A stretch of 53,066 nt of DNA from Synechococcus sp. CS-1328 (GTDB lineage: Bacteria; Cyanobacteriota; Cyanobacteriia; PCC-6307; Cyanobiaceae), in NCBI RefSeq assembly GCF_025128095.1, contig NZ_JAHLYT010000050.1, forward strand, positions 1-53,066. The letters are read 5' to 3'. Both the position numbers and the translations under genes were made by a program. A model generated the notes under the pieces. That model searched no databases. It saw only the letters and a list, made by a program, of their open reading frames with translations, and had not been told where the DNA came from. Each line of letters opens with the position of its first letter. Position 1 is the stretch's first letter. Below are positions 22,172 through 31,062 of this stretch, piece after piece.

Positions 22172-23992
22172 GTAGTTGGCCCCGCTCCGGCGCTGGTGGA
22201 CGGCCGTGACTCCCGTGGGATCCAGCAGGCCGCCGCTGCTGAGCTCGGCATAGAGCAGCCAGTGGTCGCCGCACTCCATCCGCTGCTTGACCGTGCCCTC
22301 CAGCCAGGCCAGCGCCTCCGGCAGCACCGGATAGCCCCCAGGGCTCTCCTGGAGCTCCAGCCCGGCGAAACGATCCGCTCCCGGCGGAAACGGCTGCAGA
22401 AACTGCTTCATCGGGCCGCTCTGCCGGCCTGCCGCCAGCACGTTGAGCGCGAAACCATCCCCCACGTGCAGCAGGCTCTCCAGGGCCCGGTCCCGTGCCA
22501 CCGCCACCGTGAGACCGGGCGGCGAGAAGCTGGCCTGGCTTACCCAGCTGGCCACCATCGCCCCACTCAGGCGCGTTTCCCCCTCCCCCTTGGAGGTGGT
22601 GAGCACACACAGGGAGCCCACCAGTCGGCCCAGGGCCAGCACCGCCGGATCGCTGCGGCTCTCGCTGAGGCCACCGGCGGCGCTGCGGCGCTGGCTGCGG
22701 CGCTGCTCCACCAGCAGGCTGCGGCCCAGGGCCGTGCCGGTTTCCTCGATCGTTTTGATCGTGGCGGCATCGGGACTGAACTTGACCTTGATCGGCTCGA
22801 AGGCGAACTGGAAGCCGCCATCGCGCAGCTTGCTCTCAAGCAGATCGAGCGCCTCACCACTCCAGCCGAAGCTGCCGAAGACTCCCACCGGCTTGGCCCG
22901 ATCTCCCTCCGCCAGCAGGGTGCCCAGAGCCGACACGATCGGCGTGGGCGCATGCCCCCCCAGGGTGGGGGAACCGATCAGGACAGCGTCGCAGGAGCGG
23001 ATGGCGGCGAGCAGCTGGTCAGCGGGCGCAAATTCGCAGTTGATGCTCTCGACCCGTACGCCGGTGCGTCCCACCCCCTGGGCCAGGGCATCGGCGATGG
23101 CAGCGGTGTTGCCATAGGCGCTGGCGAACAGCAGGGCCACCGACAGTCTGGCGCGGTCCTGGGTTTCGCCCCAGCGGCGGTAATCGGCCAACAGGCTGCG
23201 CCAGCTCTCGGCGATGGCGGGTCCGTGGCCGGGGGCGATGGTGCGGATCGGCAGCTCATCCAGCCGGTTGACCACGGCCTCCACCTGGCGGGCGATCGGC
23301 GCCATCAGGCAGTCGTAGTAGTAGCGGCGGTCCTCCTCGCTGCTGTTGCGGTCGCTTTCGGCAAACGCCTCGCTGCAGAGGTGGGCAGCGAAGAACTTGC
23401 CGCTCATCAGCAGGCCGGTCTTCTGCTCGAAGGCGATCAGGGCCCCGGGCCAGCGGGGCGTGGGGGTGGGGATCAAGGTGAGCTCATGGCCATCCCCAAG
23501 CTCGCGGGTCGCCTCCTGCTTCACCACATCGATGGCGGGCAGGGGCGGAATCAGCGATTCGGGCTGGGTGCTGCCCGGCGGGGCCGGTTTGCGCTGGTCC
23601 CACAGCTCCGCCAGCAGCTTGGCACCGGTATTGGAGGCCACCAGCATCAGTTGGGGCCACTGGCTGGCCAGGCGCCGCAGCAGGCTCACCCGGTTGGGGT
23701 TGACGTGACCCACCACCACCTTGAGAGCCGCCTCGGCCGGCACCAACCCGGCCAACTGCTCCAGGAACGGTGCGGCGAAGGACTCCCCGGGCGGATGCAC
23801 CAACACCGGCGGTACCGGCTGGCCACTGGCGGTGGTTCCGGCGGTGAACAAAAAGCTGTTGGCGCTCGTGCCCCGCTCCAGGCCGTACTCCACTTCAAAG
23901 CGCAGCCGCTTGGGACTCAGCCCCCGCAGACAGACCAATCCGGGCTCGATCGGCAGCTGAATGACTTGACGTTCAGCGTCGTTCACACCCAT
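22169..23992 (-). CDS. flv1: flavodiiron protein, Flv1-type (non-canonical di-iron site)
   Basis: This cyanobacterial class C flavodiiron protein has 607 residues and three domains in order: metallo-beta-lactamase-like (about 1-260), flavodoxin (SVALLFASAYGNTAAIADAL, about 280-420) and C-terminal flavin reductase (LSGAMVASWVSQASFSPPGL onward). Canonical iron ligands are replaced: the H-x-E-x-D-H motif reads GHVNPNR, and the later His and Asp positions read TPRWPG and LMSGKFFAAHL. This pattern marks Flv1/Flv2 subunits, which work as heterodimers with a canonical partner (Flv3/Flv4) to reduce O2 to water using photosynthetic electrons. The canonical partner is at 25407-27155. A substrate-binding protein gene on the other strand separates the two, so they are not a single operon. 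Confidence 0.93.
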   Translation of the reverse strand: MGVNDAERQVIQLPIEPGLVCLRGLSPKRLRFEVEYGLERGTSANSFLFTAGTTASGQPVPPVLVHPPGESFAAPFLEQLAGLVPAEAALKVVVGHVNPNRVSLLRRLASQWPQLMLVASNTGAKLLAELWDQRKPAPPGSTQPESLIPPLPAIDVVKQEATRELGDGHELTLIPTPTPRWPGALIAFEQKTGLLMSGKFFAAHLCSEAFAESDRNSSEEDRRYYYDCLMAPIARQVEAVVNRLDELPIRTIAPGHGPAIAESWRSLLADYRRWGETQDRARLSVALLFASAYGNTAAIADALAQGVGRTGVRVESINCEFAPADQLLAAIRSCDAVLIGSPTLGGHAPTPIVSALGTLLAEGDRAKPVGVFGSFGWSGEALDLLESKLRDGGFQFAFEPIKVKFSPDAATIKTIEETGTALGRSLLVEQRRSQRRSAAGGLSESRSDPAVLALGRLVGSLCVLTTSKGEGETRLSGAMVASWVSQASFSPPGLTVAVARDRALESLLHVGDGFALNVLAAGRQSGPMKQFLQPFPPGADRFAGLELQESPGGYPVLPEALAWLEGTVKQRMECGDHWLLYAELSSGGLLDPTGVTAVHQRRSGANY

Positions 23993-24231
23993 CGCTTGCC
24001 TTCCCTTGCAGCACGATCTTAGGAAGCGTGGGGAGAGTGGATGGCGGAGCCTTTACTTGCAGGTTAAGGTTCGAAGAGGTTGCGGAAAAACACTGTCGGC
24101 GATTCGTTCGTCACCGTTTGTGATTTCCAGGATGCCGGTGTTACTGAGCTTGGGGCATGCTGTTTGTTGCTCCAATGGCGTCCAAAGGGCGTTGTTCAGC
24201 AGTCTCCTAAGCACTGACACGCTTTAACTCC
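23993..24231. promoter_or_regulatory. divergent intergenic region between flv1 and the binding-protein gene
   Basis: This 239-base gap separates the divergent starts at 23992 (minus) and 24232 (plus). It is visibly more AT-rich than the flanks and contains AT-rich stretches (TTACTTGCAGGTTAAGG, GTTTGTGATTTCC) that could host promoters on both strands. A chance frame at 24006-24227 is open but lacks protein-like composition. I found no exact NtcA-type palindrome here. Confidence 0.4.
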
Positions 24232-25368
24232 ATGGATCCAGCGATTGTCCCAGGCCCAGGCCTTTCAAGGGAGTTCTTTTCAGGCGGGGGCTTTCAGCTG
24301 GATAACCCGTTCTTTGAAGGCCGCTCACCAAGCGCGCTCGAGCCGATCGTGATTGGCCTGGAGGCCCCGTTGAGCGGCTCCCAGAGAGCCAATGGTCGCG
24401 ACATGTGGCGCGGCGCCAGATTGGCGGCTGAGGAGCTGAATCTCCAGGGCGGGATTCTGGGGCGCCCCATCGAGCTGGTGCAGGCCGACGACAGAGCTGA
24501 TCCGAATCGGGCCTTACCCGTGGCGCAGAAGCTCAAGCAACTGGGGGCCGATGCGGTGATCGGCCCCTACAACTCCGGCGTGGGCGTCCTCAACCTGCCC
24601 TATTACCTCAGGCACGAGATCGTGCCGGTGCATCTCACGTCCACGGATGACACCAATGGCCAGGGGGTCACCGTCCAGCCCAAGAACAGCCAGATCGCTC
24701 CGGTCGAGGAGGCCTACATCCTCGCGCAGGACATCAAGACCGTGTCGATGCTGGTGGACCCTTCCACCTTCACCACGGGGATGGCGGATCGGCTCGAGGC
24801 GGCCCTCAGGGCCGATGGGGTGGCCGTGGAGCGAATCAGCATCACCCCGGGGGCCCAGGACTACAACGCGGCGATCCAGCAGGCCCTGGCCAGTAACCCC
24901 GGCCTGGTTTATGTGAGCACCTATTACCCGGAGGGCAGTGTCATCGCCAAAGGGTTGGCCGCCAGTGGCAGCAACGCCCAGCGCTTCATGGGTCTGGCCA
25001 ACGTGGATCCGGCCTTTGTGGAGCAGGCCGGTCTGGAGGTGGCCCAAGCCTGTGTGTTCAGCGGGACGCCTGAAGCGACCCAGTTACCCTCCGCCAAGGA
25101 CTACGTGAACGCCTATGAGCAGCGTTTCGATCGCACCCCTGGCGTCTGGGGCACCTTTACCTACGACTCCCTGCAGGTGCTGGCCGAAGCCATGGAGCAG
25201 GCCGACAGCAGCAATTTTGAACCTGCCCTGGATGCGCTGTTGCAGACCCGCAACTACCAGGGGGAGACCGGCACGATCACGATCGACCCGATCACCGGCA
25301 ACCGACTGAAGCTGCCCGTCTTCATCCTGCAGGTCAACCAGGATGGGATCTTCACGATCAAAGGCTGA
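24232..25368 (+). CDS. periplasmic-binding-protein-like protein (LIV/urea-type) without signal peptide
   Basis: The 378-residue protein has the type I periplasmic binding fold of branched-chain amino acid/urea receptors: PIVIGLEAPLSGSQRANGRD, GARLAAEELNLQGGILGRPI, ADDRADPNRALPVAQKL, DAVIGPYNSGVGVL, DYNAAIQQALASNPGLVYVS and WGTFTYDSLQVLAEAMEQAD. The N-terminal 40 residues (MDPAIVPGPGLSREFFSGGG, then FQLDNPFFEGRSPS) contain no hydrophobic core, Arg-Arg pair or lipobox, so no export signal is visible. An in-frame TAA lies 24 bases before the ATG, excluding an upstream start in this frame. No ABC permease or ATPase gene is near. It may be a cytoplasmic ligand sensor or an exported protein with a misread start. 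Its place between flv1 and flv3 is unusual. Confidence 0.8.
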   Translation: MDPAIVPGPGLSREFFSGGGFQLDNPFFEGRSPSALEPIVIGLEAPLSGSQRANGRDMWRGARLAAEELNLQGGILGRPIELVQADDRADPNRALPVAQKLKQLGADAVIGPYNSGVGVLNLPYYLRHEIVPVHLTSTDDTNGQGVTVQPKNSQIAPVEEAYILAQDIKTVSMLVDPSTFTTGMADRLEAALRADGVAVERISITPGAQDYNAAIQQALASNPGLVYVSTYYPEGSVIAKGLAASGSNAQRFMGLANVDPAFVEQAGLEVAQACVFSGTPEATQLPSAKDYVNAYEQRFDRTPGVWGTFTYDSLQVLAEAMEQADSSNFEPALDALLQTRNYQGETGTITIDPITGNRLKLPVFILQVNQDGIFTIKG

Positions 25369-25406
25369 GGCAACGGATGGGATTAGGGGCTGGGATTGGG
25401 CCCACT

Positions 25407-27155
25407 TCAATAGTGGTTGCCCACTTTGCGGTGGTGAACGGCGGTGGAGGCCTCCAGGTCGGAGACGGTGCCCTGTTCCACCGCGGCGTAGATGATCCAG
25501 TGATCCGGACCCTCCATCCGCTGAACCACGCGGCAGCCCAGGTAGGCCAGGGCATCGCCGAGCACCGGACCGCCAGCGGCGACGCCGTCCAGGGTGATGA
25601 CGCCGGCGAAGCGATCGGCACCAGGGGGAAAGCGCTTGAGGAAATGGCGCAACAGCACCTGGTGGTTGTCCTCCCGCAGGATGTTGAGCACAAACCGGTC
25701 GCCCACCTGCATCAGGGCCTCGATGGCACGGTCTTTGGCCACGGCCACCGTGAGACCCGGAGGATCAAAACTCGCCTGGCTCACCCAGCTGGCCACCATC
25801 GCACCGCTGCGGCTGCCGCCCTCGGCATCGTCCTGGCGGGCCGTCACCACATAGAGGCCTCCTGAGAGGCGGCCAAGCGCCTTGTCGAGGTCGCCGTCGA
25901 GGCTCTTCATGGCCGCGATCGTCTTCTCGCGGGTGAGCAGCTGGCCCAGGTCGGTGCCGGCCTCCTCGCAGCGCTGGTAATCCTGCCCATCCGGCACCTG
26001 GCGGATGCGGAGCGGCTCGAAGGCGCTCTTCTGGCCGAGGCTGCGCAGCTGGGCCGCGACCGTGTCGATCGGCTCGTCGTTGCCGCCGTAGGCGTCGTAG
26101 CAGGCGACCCACTGCTTGGGCTTGAGGGCCGCCAGCAGCGTGCCCACCTGGGCCTGCAGCTCGGCGTCGGGCGCGGCCGGCCAGGTAGGCACCACCACAG
26201 CACTGGCCTCGCCGATCAGCGCAGTGAGCTCCTGGGCATCGGTGGCGCGCAGATCCACAAGCTGCACCTGGGCCTCGGCCTTGCCGATGCCGCGAGCGAT
26301 CGCCTGGCTGAGCCGGTCGCAGAAGCCGTACTGGCTCAGATAACAGACGGCAGCATAGGCCTCCCCCTTGCTGCGCTGGCTGCTCCAGTCGCGGTAGTCA
26401 CCCACCCAGAGGCCGAGATGCTGCCGCAGCAGGGGGCCATGGCCCACGGCGATGGTGGTGATCTCCGGCAGCCCCTCCATGCGCTTGAGCGCCTGCAGCA
26501 CGCTGCGGGCATTGGGCCCCATCAGGCAGTCGTAATAAAAGCGGAAATCCGGGGCGATGGCACCGGGATCGCTGTCGTACAGCTCCTCGCTGCAGTAATG
26601 CAATCCGAAGGCGTCGCAGGTGTAGAGGATGCCGGTGCCGTGATCAAAGGAAAAGATCGTGTCCGGCCAGTGCAGGTTGGGGGCACTGAGGAAGTCGAAG
26701 CGGTGCTGAATCCCACTGGCGGGATGGGTACCCAGATCGAGGCTGTCGCCGCTCTTCACGGCGCGGCTGCGGAAGGGGCGGTGGACCTGGTCTTCGAGGA
26801 ACTGGATCGCCACCTTGGAGGCCACGATCTCGATCTCGGGATTGCGGTCGAGCAGGTGGCCGATCAGCCCGGAATGGTCGGGCTCGGTATGGGACACGAT
26901 CAGATGATCGATCGCCAGAGGATCGATCTCCTGCTCGAGCAGCGGCAGCCAGGTGTCGGCGAATTTGAGGTGGCTGGTATCGATCAGGGCCGTGCGCTCA
27001 CCCCGCACCAGAAAGGCGTTGTAGGTGGTGCCGTTGCGGAGGCCGAATTCGATGTCGAAGCGGCTGCGGTCCCAGTCGAGGGAGCGGATCGCGGTGGTAT
27101 CGGCGGCGATCACCTCGCACTGGAGGCTCAGACGCGGCGGTGCGACAACGCTCAT
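25407..27155 (-). CDS. flv3: flavodiiron protein, Flv3-type (canonical di-iron site)
   Basis: This is the canonical class C flavodiiron protein, 582 residues. The metallo-beta-lactamase-like domain has the standard ligands in LIVSHTEPDHSGLIGHLL, then HWPDTIFSFD and YTCDAFGLHYC, and GHGPLLRQH. The flavodoxin domain includes AAVCYLSQYGFCDRLSQAI. The C-terminal flavin reductase domain includes SGAMVASWVSQASFDPPGLT and KDRAIEALMQVGDRFVLNIL. It matches the partner that carries out the O2 chemistry in the Flv1/Flv3 heterodimer, which protects photosystem I during light changes. It is on the same strand as flv1 but separated by an opposite-strand gene. The gene upstream on the plus strand is the Nramp-like transporter, 127 bases away. 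Confidence 0.94.
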   Translation of the reverse strand: MSVVAPPRLSLQCEVIAADTTAIRSLDWDRSRFDIEFGLRNGTTYNAFLVRGERTALIDTSHLKFADTWLPLLEQEIDPLAIDHLIVSHTEPDHSGLIGHLLDRNPEIEIVASKVAIQFLEDQVHRPFRSRAVKSGDSLDLGTHPASGIQHRFDFLSAPNLHWPDTIFSFDHGTGILYTCDAFGLHYCSEELYDSDPGAIAPDFRFYYDCLMGPNARSVLQALKRMEGLPEITTIAVGHGPLLRQHLGLWVGDYRDWSSQRSKGEAYAAVCYLSQYGFCDRLSQAIARGIGKAEAQVQLVDLRATDAQELTALIGEASAVVVPTWPAAPDAELQAQVGTLLAALKPKQWVACYDAYGGNDEPIDTVAAQLRSLGQKSAFEPLRIRQVPDGQDYQRCEEAGTDLGQLLTREKTIAAMKSLDGDLDKALGRLSGGLYVVTARQDDAEGGSRSGAMVASWVSQASFDPPGLTVAVAKDRAIEALMQVGDRFVLNILREDNHQVLLRHFLKRFPPGADRFAGVITLDGVAAGGPVLGDALAYLGCRVVQRMEGPDHWIIYAAVEQGTVSDLEASTAVHHRKVGNHY

Positions 27156-27282
27156 GAACGGCTCCTCCGGGGGTCAGGACTGTAGGCAGACCGGCCCGCC
27201 AGCTGGCGGATTGCGGCGGGCCCTCGATGCCAGCGGGCCACACCATCGCCAAGCTGGAACCCCCTCTGAAGGCGTCATCGCC

Positions 27283-28624
27283 ATGACGGCAGGCGAAGCC
27301 GGACAGCCGGATCCGAACGACCAGCCGCAGGCGGCCCTGAAACCGGCCATGCCGCTCACCCTCAAGGGCTTTCGGCAGAGCCTGGGGCCCGGCATCCTGC
27401 TGGCCGGCGCCGCCATCGGTGGGTCTCACCTGGTGGCCTCCACCCAGGCGGGAGCCCGCTTCGGCCTCGGCCTGCTCGGTTTCGTGCTGCTGGCCAACCT
27501 GTTCAAGTACCCCTTCCTGCTGGTGGGAAGCCGGTTCACGGCGGTCACCGGGCTGAGCCTGCTGGAGGGGTATCAGCGCCAACGCCCCTGGTATCTGCCT
27601 CTGTTTCTGCTGATCACCCTGGCCACCGGCGTGGGCAACATCGCGGCGGTGGCCTCGGTCTGCGGCAGCCTGGCCACCAGCATGGTGCCGGCCGGCCGGC
27701 CCGGCGGCCTGAGCACACCGACAGGGCTGGCCCTGCTGATGGTGGGGGTCTGCGTGGCCGTGCTGCTGCTGGGCCACTACCGCAGCCTCGATCGGCTCAG
27801 CAAGGGCATCGTGCTGCTGCTCACGATCAGCACGGTGGTGGCCGGCGGTGGCCGTGCTGGGCCGGGGTCCGGTCGCTGTCAACGTTGACCTGTTCAGCCC
27901 CAGCCCCTGGAGCCTGACGGCCCTGCCGTTCCTGGTGGCCCTGATGGGCTGGATGCCCTGCCCGCTCGATCTGGCCGCCTGGTCGTCGCTGTGGATCTTC
28001 GCGCGGCAGGACGACTCGGGCCATCGCGGCTCCCGTGCCGAAGTGGAAGCCGACTTCAACCTCGGCTATCTGCTCACGGTGGCGATGGCGGTGCTGTTTC
28101 TGTTGTTGGGGGCCTGGGTGATGCACGGCACCGGGCAGACCTTCTCCCCCAGCGGCGCGCGCTTTGCGCAGCAGTTGATCACCCTCTACACCGCCAGCCT
28201 CGGTGGCTGGGCCTATCCGGTGATCGCGATCGCGGCCTTCACCACGATGTTCAGCACCACCCTCACCTGCCTGGACGGCTATCCCCGCTCCACCTCCGCC
28301 GGCTTTCGGCTGCTGCGCGGCTTCCGCGGCCACGCCGTCCATGACCGGCGGGAGCACGGGATCTGGATGGTGCTGCACGGTGTCGGGGCCGCCGCGGTGC
28401 TCGCCTTCTGGCCCGGTTCGATGGGGGCCCTGGTGCAGCTGGCGATGGTGGTGTCGTTCCTCACCACACCGGTGCTGGCCTGGATGAACCTGCGGGTGAT
28501 GCAGGGCCGCCAGGTGGCCCCAGCCGATCGGTTCGGAACCGGCCAACTGCTGCTGGCACGCATCAGCCTGATCGTGCTCAGCGCCTTCGTGGTGCTGTTC
28601 GGCATCAGCCTCTCGCAGGGCTGA
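27283..28624 (+). pseudogene. Nramp-like divalent metal transporter, interrupted by a frameshift
   Basis: Two overlapping frames encode consecutive halves of one membrane protein. The ATG at 27283 starts the first half (GPGILLAGAAIGGSHLVAST through LLTISTVVA), which runs into a stop after about 200 residues. The second half continues in the +1 frame from about 27845 (VAVLGRGPVAVNVDLF to LFGISLSQG at 28624). Skipping one G in GGCGGTGG at about 27844-27850 restores a full protein of roughly 446 residues with about 11 helices. The canonical Nramp metal motifs are altered: TM1 DPGN is not seen, and the TM6 MPH reads WMPCPLDLAAW. The cause may be a real mutation, a sequencing error in a G-rich run, or, less likely, programmed frameshifting. 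Confidence 0.75.
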
Positions 28625-28660
28625 ATTAGGGGCCCGGGGAATCCTCGCCAGGGAGCTCCC

Positions 28661-29254
28661 TTACAACCAGTACCAATCGCTGAAACAGGCGGCCTGGCCG
28701 CGGCTCTGGCCAGCGGCATCGCGCAGGGTCCAGAGGCGGGCACCGCGCAGCTGGAAGCGGCGGCCGTGGCTATCGATGCGCACACCGCTGTAGTGGGCGA
28801 TCGCCTCGTCGCGCAAGGCCTGCCGCAGGGCACGGGCCCGCTCCGCCCGCGCCACCGGCTCAGCCGTGAGCCACGAGGGCAGGCCCACCATCGTGGCCCA
28901 GGGGCGACGCCAGAGCCGCAGGGCGGCGACGTTGGCATAGATCAGCCGCGGCCCGATCGGATCCACCTCTGAATGACCGGCAGCAGACGCACCGCCAGCA
29001 GCCTCACCGGTCTGCCCAGGATCGTCATGGGCGAGCACCACCACTGGGGCGACGAACAACTCCTGGGCCGCCAGGCGCCGGTTGGCCGCAGCCGGGATCA
29101 GGGGGCGGCCGAAGGCGGCCTGGTGGGAGGTGAGGATCCAGGCCACCCGTTCCAGCACGGGCTCAGCCAACCAGGCGGCCTCCAGCTCTGGAGCCAGCAC
29201 CGAGCGCGGCTCAGCCCTCAGATTCGGCTCGAGCACCAGATTCGGCTCAGCCAC
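28661..29254 (-). CDS. MEKHLA-domain protein
   Basis: GTG 29254 is chosen because it overlaps the end of the upstream gene by 8 bases and gives 197 residues; earlier residues in this frame are an unlikely low-complexity stretch. The sequence fits the MEKHLA domain: VLERVAWILTSHQAAFGRPL, RLIYANVAALRLWRRPWATM, VGLPSWLTAEPVARAERARA, HYSGVRIDSHGRRFQLRGAR and GQAACFSDWYWL. The domain resembles a PAS fold and may bind a small ligand. Between residues about 60 and 95 an Ala/Gly-rich insertion (GEAAGGASAAGHSEVD) separates two conserved parts. The N-terminus contains repeated AEP/LEP units. Function is unknown; it is probably cotranscribed with the SWIM protein. Confidence 0.75.
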   Translation of the reverse strand: MAEPNLVLEPNLRAEPRSVLAPELEAAWLAEPVLERVAWILTSHQAAFGRPLIPAAANRRLAAQELFVAPVVVLAHDDPGQTGEAAGGASAAGHSEVDPIGPRLIYANVAALRLWRRPWATMVGLPSWLTAEPVARAERARALRQALRDEAIAHYSGVRIDSHGRRFQLRGARLWTLRDAAGQSRGQAACFSDWYWL

Positions 29255-30158
29255 CGGCGACCCCGGCGCCCATGGCCAGGGCCATGGCCTGGTTGGCCTT
29301 GGCCTGGCCCTGGCTGCGCAGATGGTCGAGGAAGTGGCGGTTGGCCTCCGGGAAGCGGGGTTCTTCCGCCAGGGGCAGCGGACCGGCGGCATCAAGCCCC
29401 GTGTCCCCCTCCAGGGCCGGCGTGATCACCACGAGATCCGGATCGAGGGCTGCGTCGTAGCGCCACCAGCGGCTCGGATCTCCGATGGCTGGATGGGTGG
29501 GATGGGGCGACTGGCCGGCGTCCGGCGCCGAGAGCGGTCCGGCTGGAGTGCCGCCCGCTGCGCTGGCCCGCAGCGCCGCCGCCCGTTCGGCCAGGGCCTT
29601 GCGGCGGCGCACCGCCAGATCGGCCAGCAGCTGGGATCGGGTGCGGCCCCGCAGCTGGAACAGCACGAAGGGGTCTTCGCTGAAGCGATCCCCCATCAGG
29701 TAATAGACAGCGCTGGTGTGCTTGCAGGGATTGGCCTTGTCCGGGCAGGTGCATTCGCTGCGCACCTCCTGCAGCTTGAACGGAAACAGGCGCTTGCCGC
29801 TGGCGGCGAAGGCGCGCTCGATGTCCTGCGGCATCACGCCGGCCAGCAGCTGGGCCGACCAGCGGGCCTTCTGGGTGAGCGCCTCGAGCACGTAGCCCCA
29901 GTCTTCCTCGCTGAGCACATCGAGCCACAGCTTCACCTTGTAGGGCTCGGGTTCGGTGCCCTGCACGCGGGCATGCACCCGCCGCCCCTCGAAGCGGATC
30001 GAGAGCACATTGCCCTCACGGGCGTAGGCCCAGGCGCGCTCCAGCCGCTTCTTGTAGCGGAAGGAGTTGATCAGTTCCATCCACTGCTCCACCCACCAGG
30101 GCTGCTGCCCCAGTCCCTGGTCGCCCAGCTGGGTGGTGATGGCGGGGGTGGCGGACAT
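29247..30158 (-). CDS. SWIM zinc-finger family protein
   Basis: The ATG at 30158 (MSATPAITTQLG) gives 303 residues; a start at 30170 or further up is possible because the frame stays open. The SWIM zinc motif is C-x-C-x6-C-x-H in CTCPDKANPCKHTSAVYYLM at about residues 140-155. The preceding part is a typical N-terminal block for this group (QWMELINSFRYKKRLERAWA, GNVLSIRFEGRRVHARVQGT, LSEEDWGYVLEALTQKARWS). A Pro/Gly-rich C-terminal tail follows. SWIM proteins often bind nucleic acids or partner with SNF2-type helicases; no helicase is adjacent here. It lies downstream of cobA on the same strand, about 107 bases after its stop. Confidence 0.85.
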   Translation of the reverse strand: MSATPAITTQLGDQGLGQQPWWVEQWMELINSFRYKKRLERAWAYAREGNVLSIRFEGRRVHARVQGTEPEPYKVKLWLDVLSEEDWGYVLEALTQKARWSAQLLAGVMPQDIERAFAASGKRLFPFKLQEVRSECTCPDKANPCKHTSAVYYLMGDRFSEDPFVLFQLRGRTRSQLLADLAVRRRKALAERAAALRASAAGGTPAGPLSAPDAGQSPHPTHPAIGDPSRWWRYDAALDPDLVVITPALEGDTGLDAAGPLPLAEEPRFPEANRHFLDHLRSQGQAKANQAMALAMGAGVAGG

Positions 30159-30264
30159 GGACGCGGGCATGGCGGGACGGGTGCCGAGCCCAGACAGCCC
30201 AGGCCTCAGCCACCAGTCTTGCCGAAGGGTGGCCCGAGCGGCACTGCGGCGCCGGGGCTGATGC

Positions 30265-31062
30265 TCAGAAGGGGATCGGCATCTCGGCATCGGCCGGCGC
30301 GGGGGCGCAGGCCGCCACCCGTTCCGCCACCACCTGCCCCACCACCACGATCGAGGGCGACACGAACCCCTGCTCCGCCACCCGATCGGCCAGCTCGCCC
30401 AACGGGGCCACCAGATCCCGCTGCCCCAGCACCGTGCCCTGCTGGATCACGGCGGCCGGGGTGTCGGGCGCCAGGCCACCGGCGATCAGCTCCTTGCAGA
30501 TGCGGCTGAGGTTATGGAGGCCCATGTAGATCACCAGGCCGTCACTGCAGCGGGCCAGCCCCTGCCAATCCACACCGGGGCGCGCCTTGTCGATCTCCTC
30601 ATGGCCGGTCACGAAGGTGACGCTCGAGCCCGCCCGGCGATGGGTCACCGGAATGCCGGCATAGGCCGGGGCGGCGATCCCCGCCGTGACACCGGGCACC
30701 ACCTGCACCGGGATGCCTCGGGCCGCCAGGTGGGCCGCCTCCTCGCCGCCGCGGCCGAACAGGAACGGATCGCCCCCTTTGAGGCGCACGACCGTGCGAT
30801 GGCGACCGGCCAGCTCCACCAGCACCGCATTGGTGCTCGGCTGCGGAACGGAGTGGTGGCCGCGGCGCTTGCCGACGAACTGCCGCTCGCAGCCCTCCGG
30901 CACCAGATCCAGCAGGGCCTTCGGCACCAGGGAGTCGTAGACGAGGGCGTCGCAGCAGCGCAGCAGCCGGTGGGCCTTGAGGGTGAGCAATTCGGGGTCG
31001 CCCGGGCCTGCTCCCACCAGATAGACGGTGCCCTGGGTGGAGAGCGGGGAGGCGGCGCTCAT
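30265..31062 (-). CDS. cobA: uroporphyrinogen-III C-methyltransferase
   Basis: This SAM-dependent enzyme methylates uroporphyrinogen III at C2 and C7 to give precorrin-2, the branch point to siroheme and cobalamin. Its motifs are intact in 265 residues: VYLVGAGPGDPELLTLKAHR, VRLKGGDPFLFGRGGEEA, VQVVPGVTAGIAAPAYAGIP, VTHRRAGSSVTFVTGHEE and PAAVIQQGTVLGQRDLVAPL. It has no fused oxidase/chelatase (CysG-type) domain. Its ATG overlaps the stop of the HEAT-CbiX gene by 4 bases (31059-31062), which couples the two genes translationally. Placement in the nirA region indicates that its product feeds siroheme synthesis for nitrite reductase. Confidence 0.95.
   Translation of the reverse strand: MSAASPLSTQGTVYLVGAGPGDPELLTLKAHRLLRCCDALVYDSLVPKALLDLVPEGCERQFVGKRRGHHSVPQPSTNAVLVELAGRHRTVVRLKGGDPFLFGRGGEEAAHLAARGIPVQVVPGVTAGIAAPAYAGIPVTHRRAGSSVTFVTGHEEIDKARPGVDWQGLARCSDGLVIYMGLHNLSRICKELIAGGLAPDTPAAVIQQGTVLGQRDLVAPLGELADRVAEQGFVSPSIVVVGQVVAERVAACAPAPADAEMPIPF

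Noticed and set aside
22196..24022. 608-codon open frame opposite flv1
   Set aside because: It is a shadow of the clearly coding flv1; composition is not protein-like.
24006..24227. Frame before the binding-protein gene considered as a lost signal peptide
   Set aside because: It is in a different frame, ends in a stop and has no typical signal-peptide order; kept only as a check under the finding.
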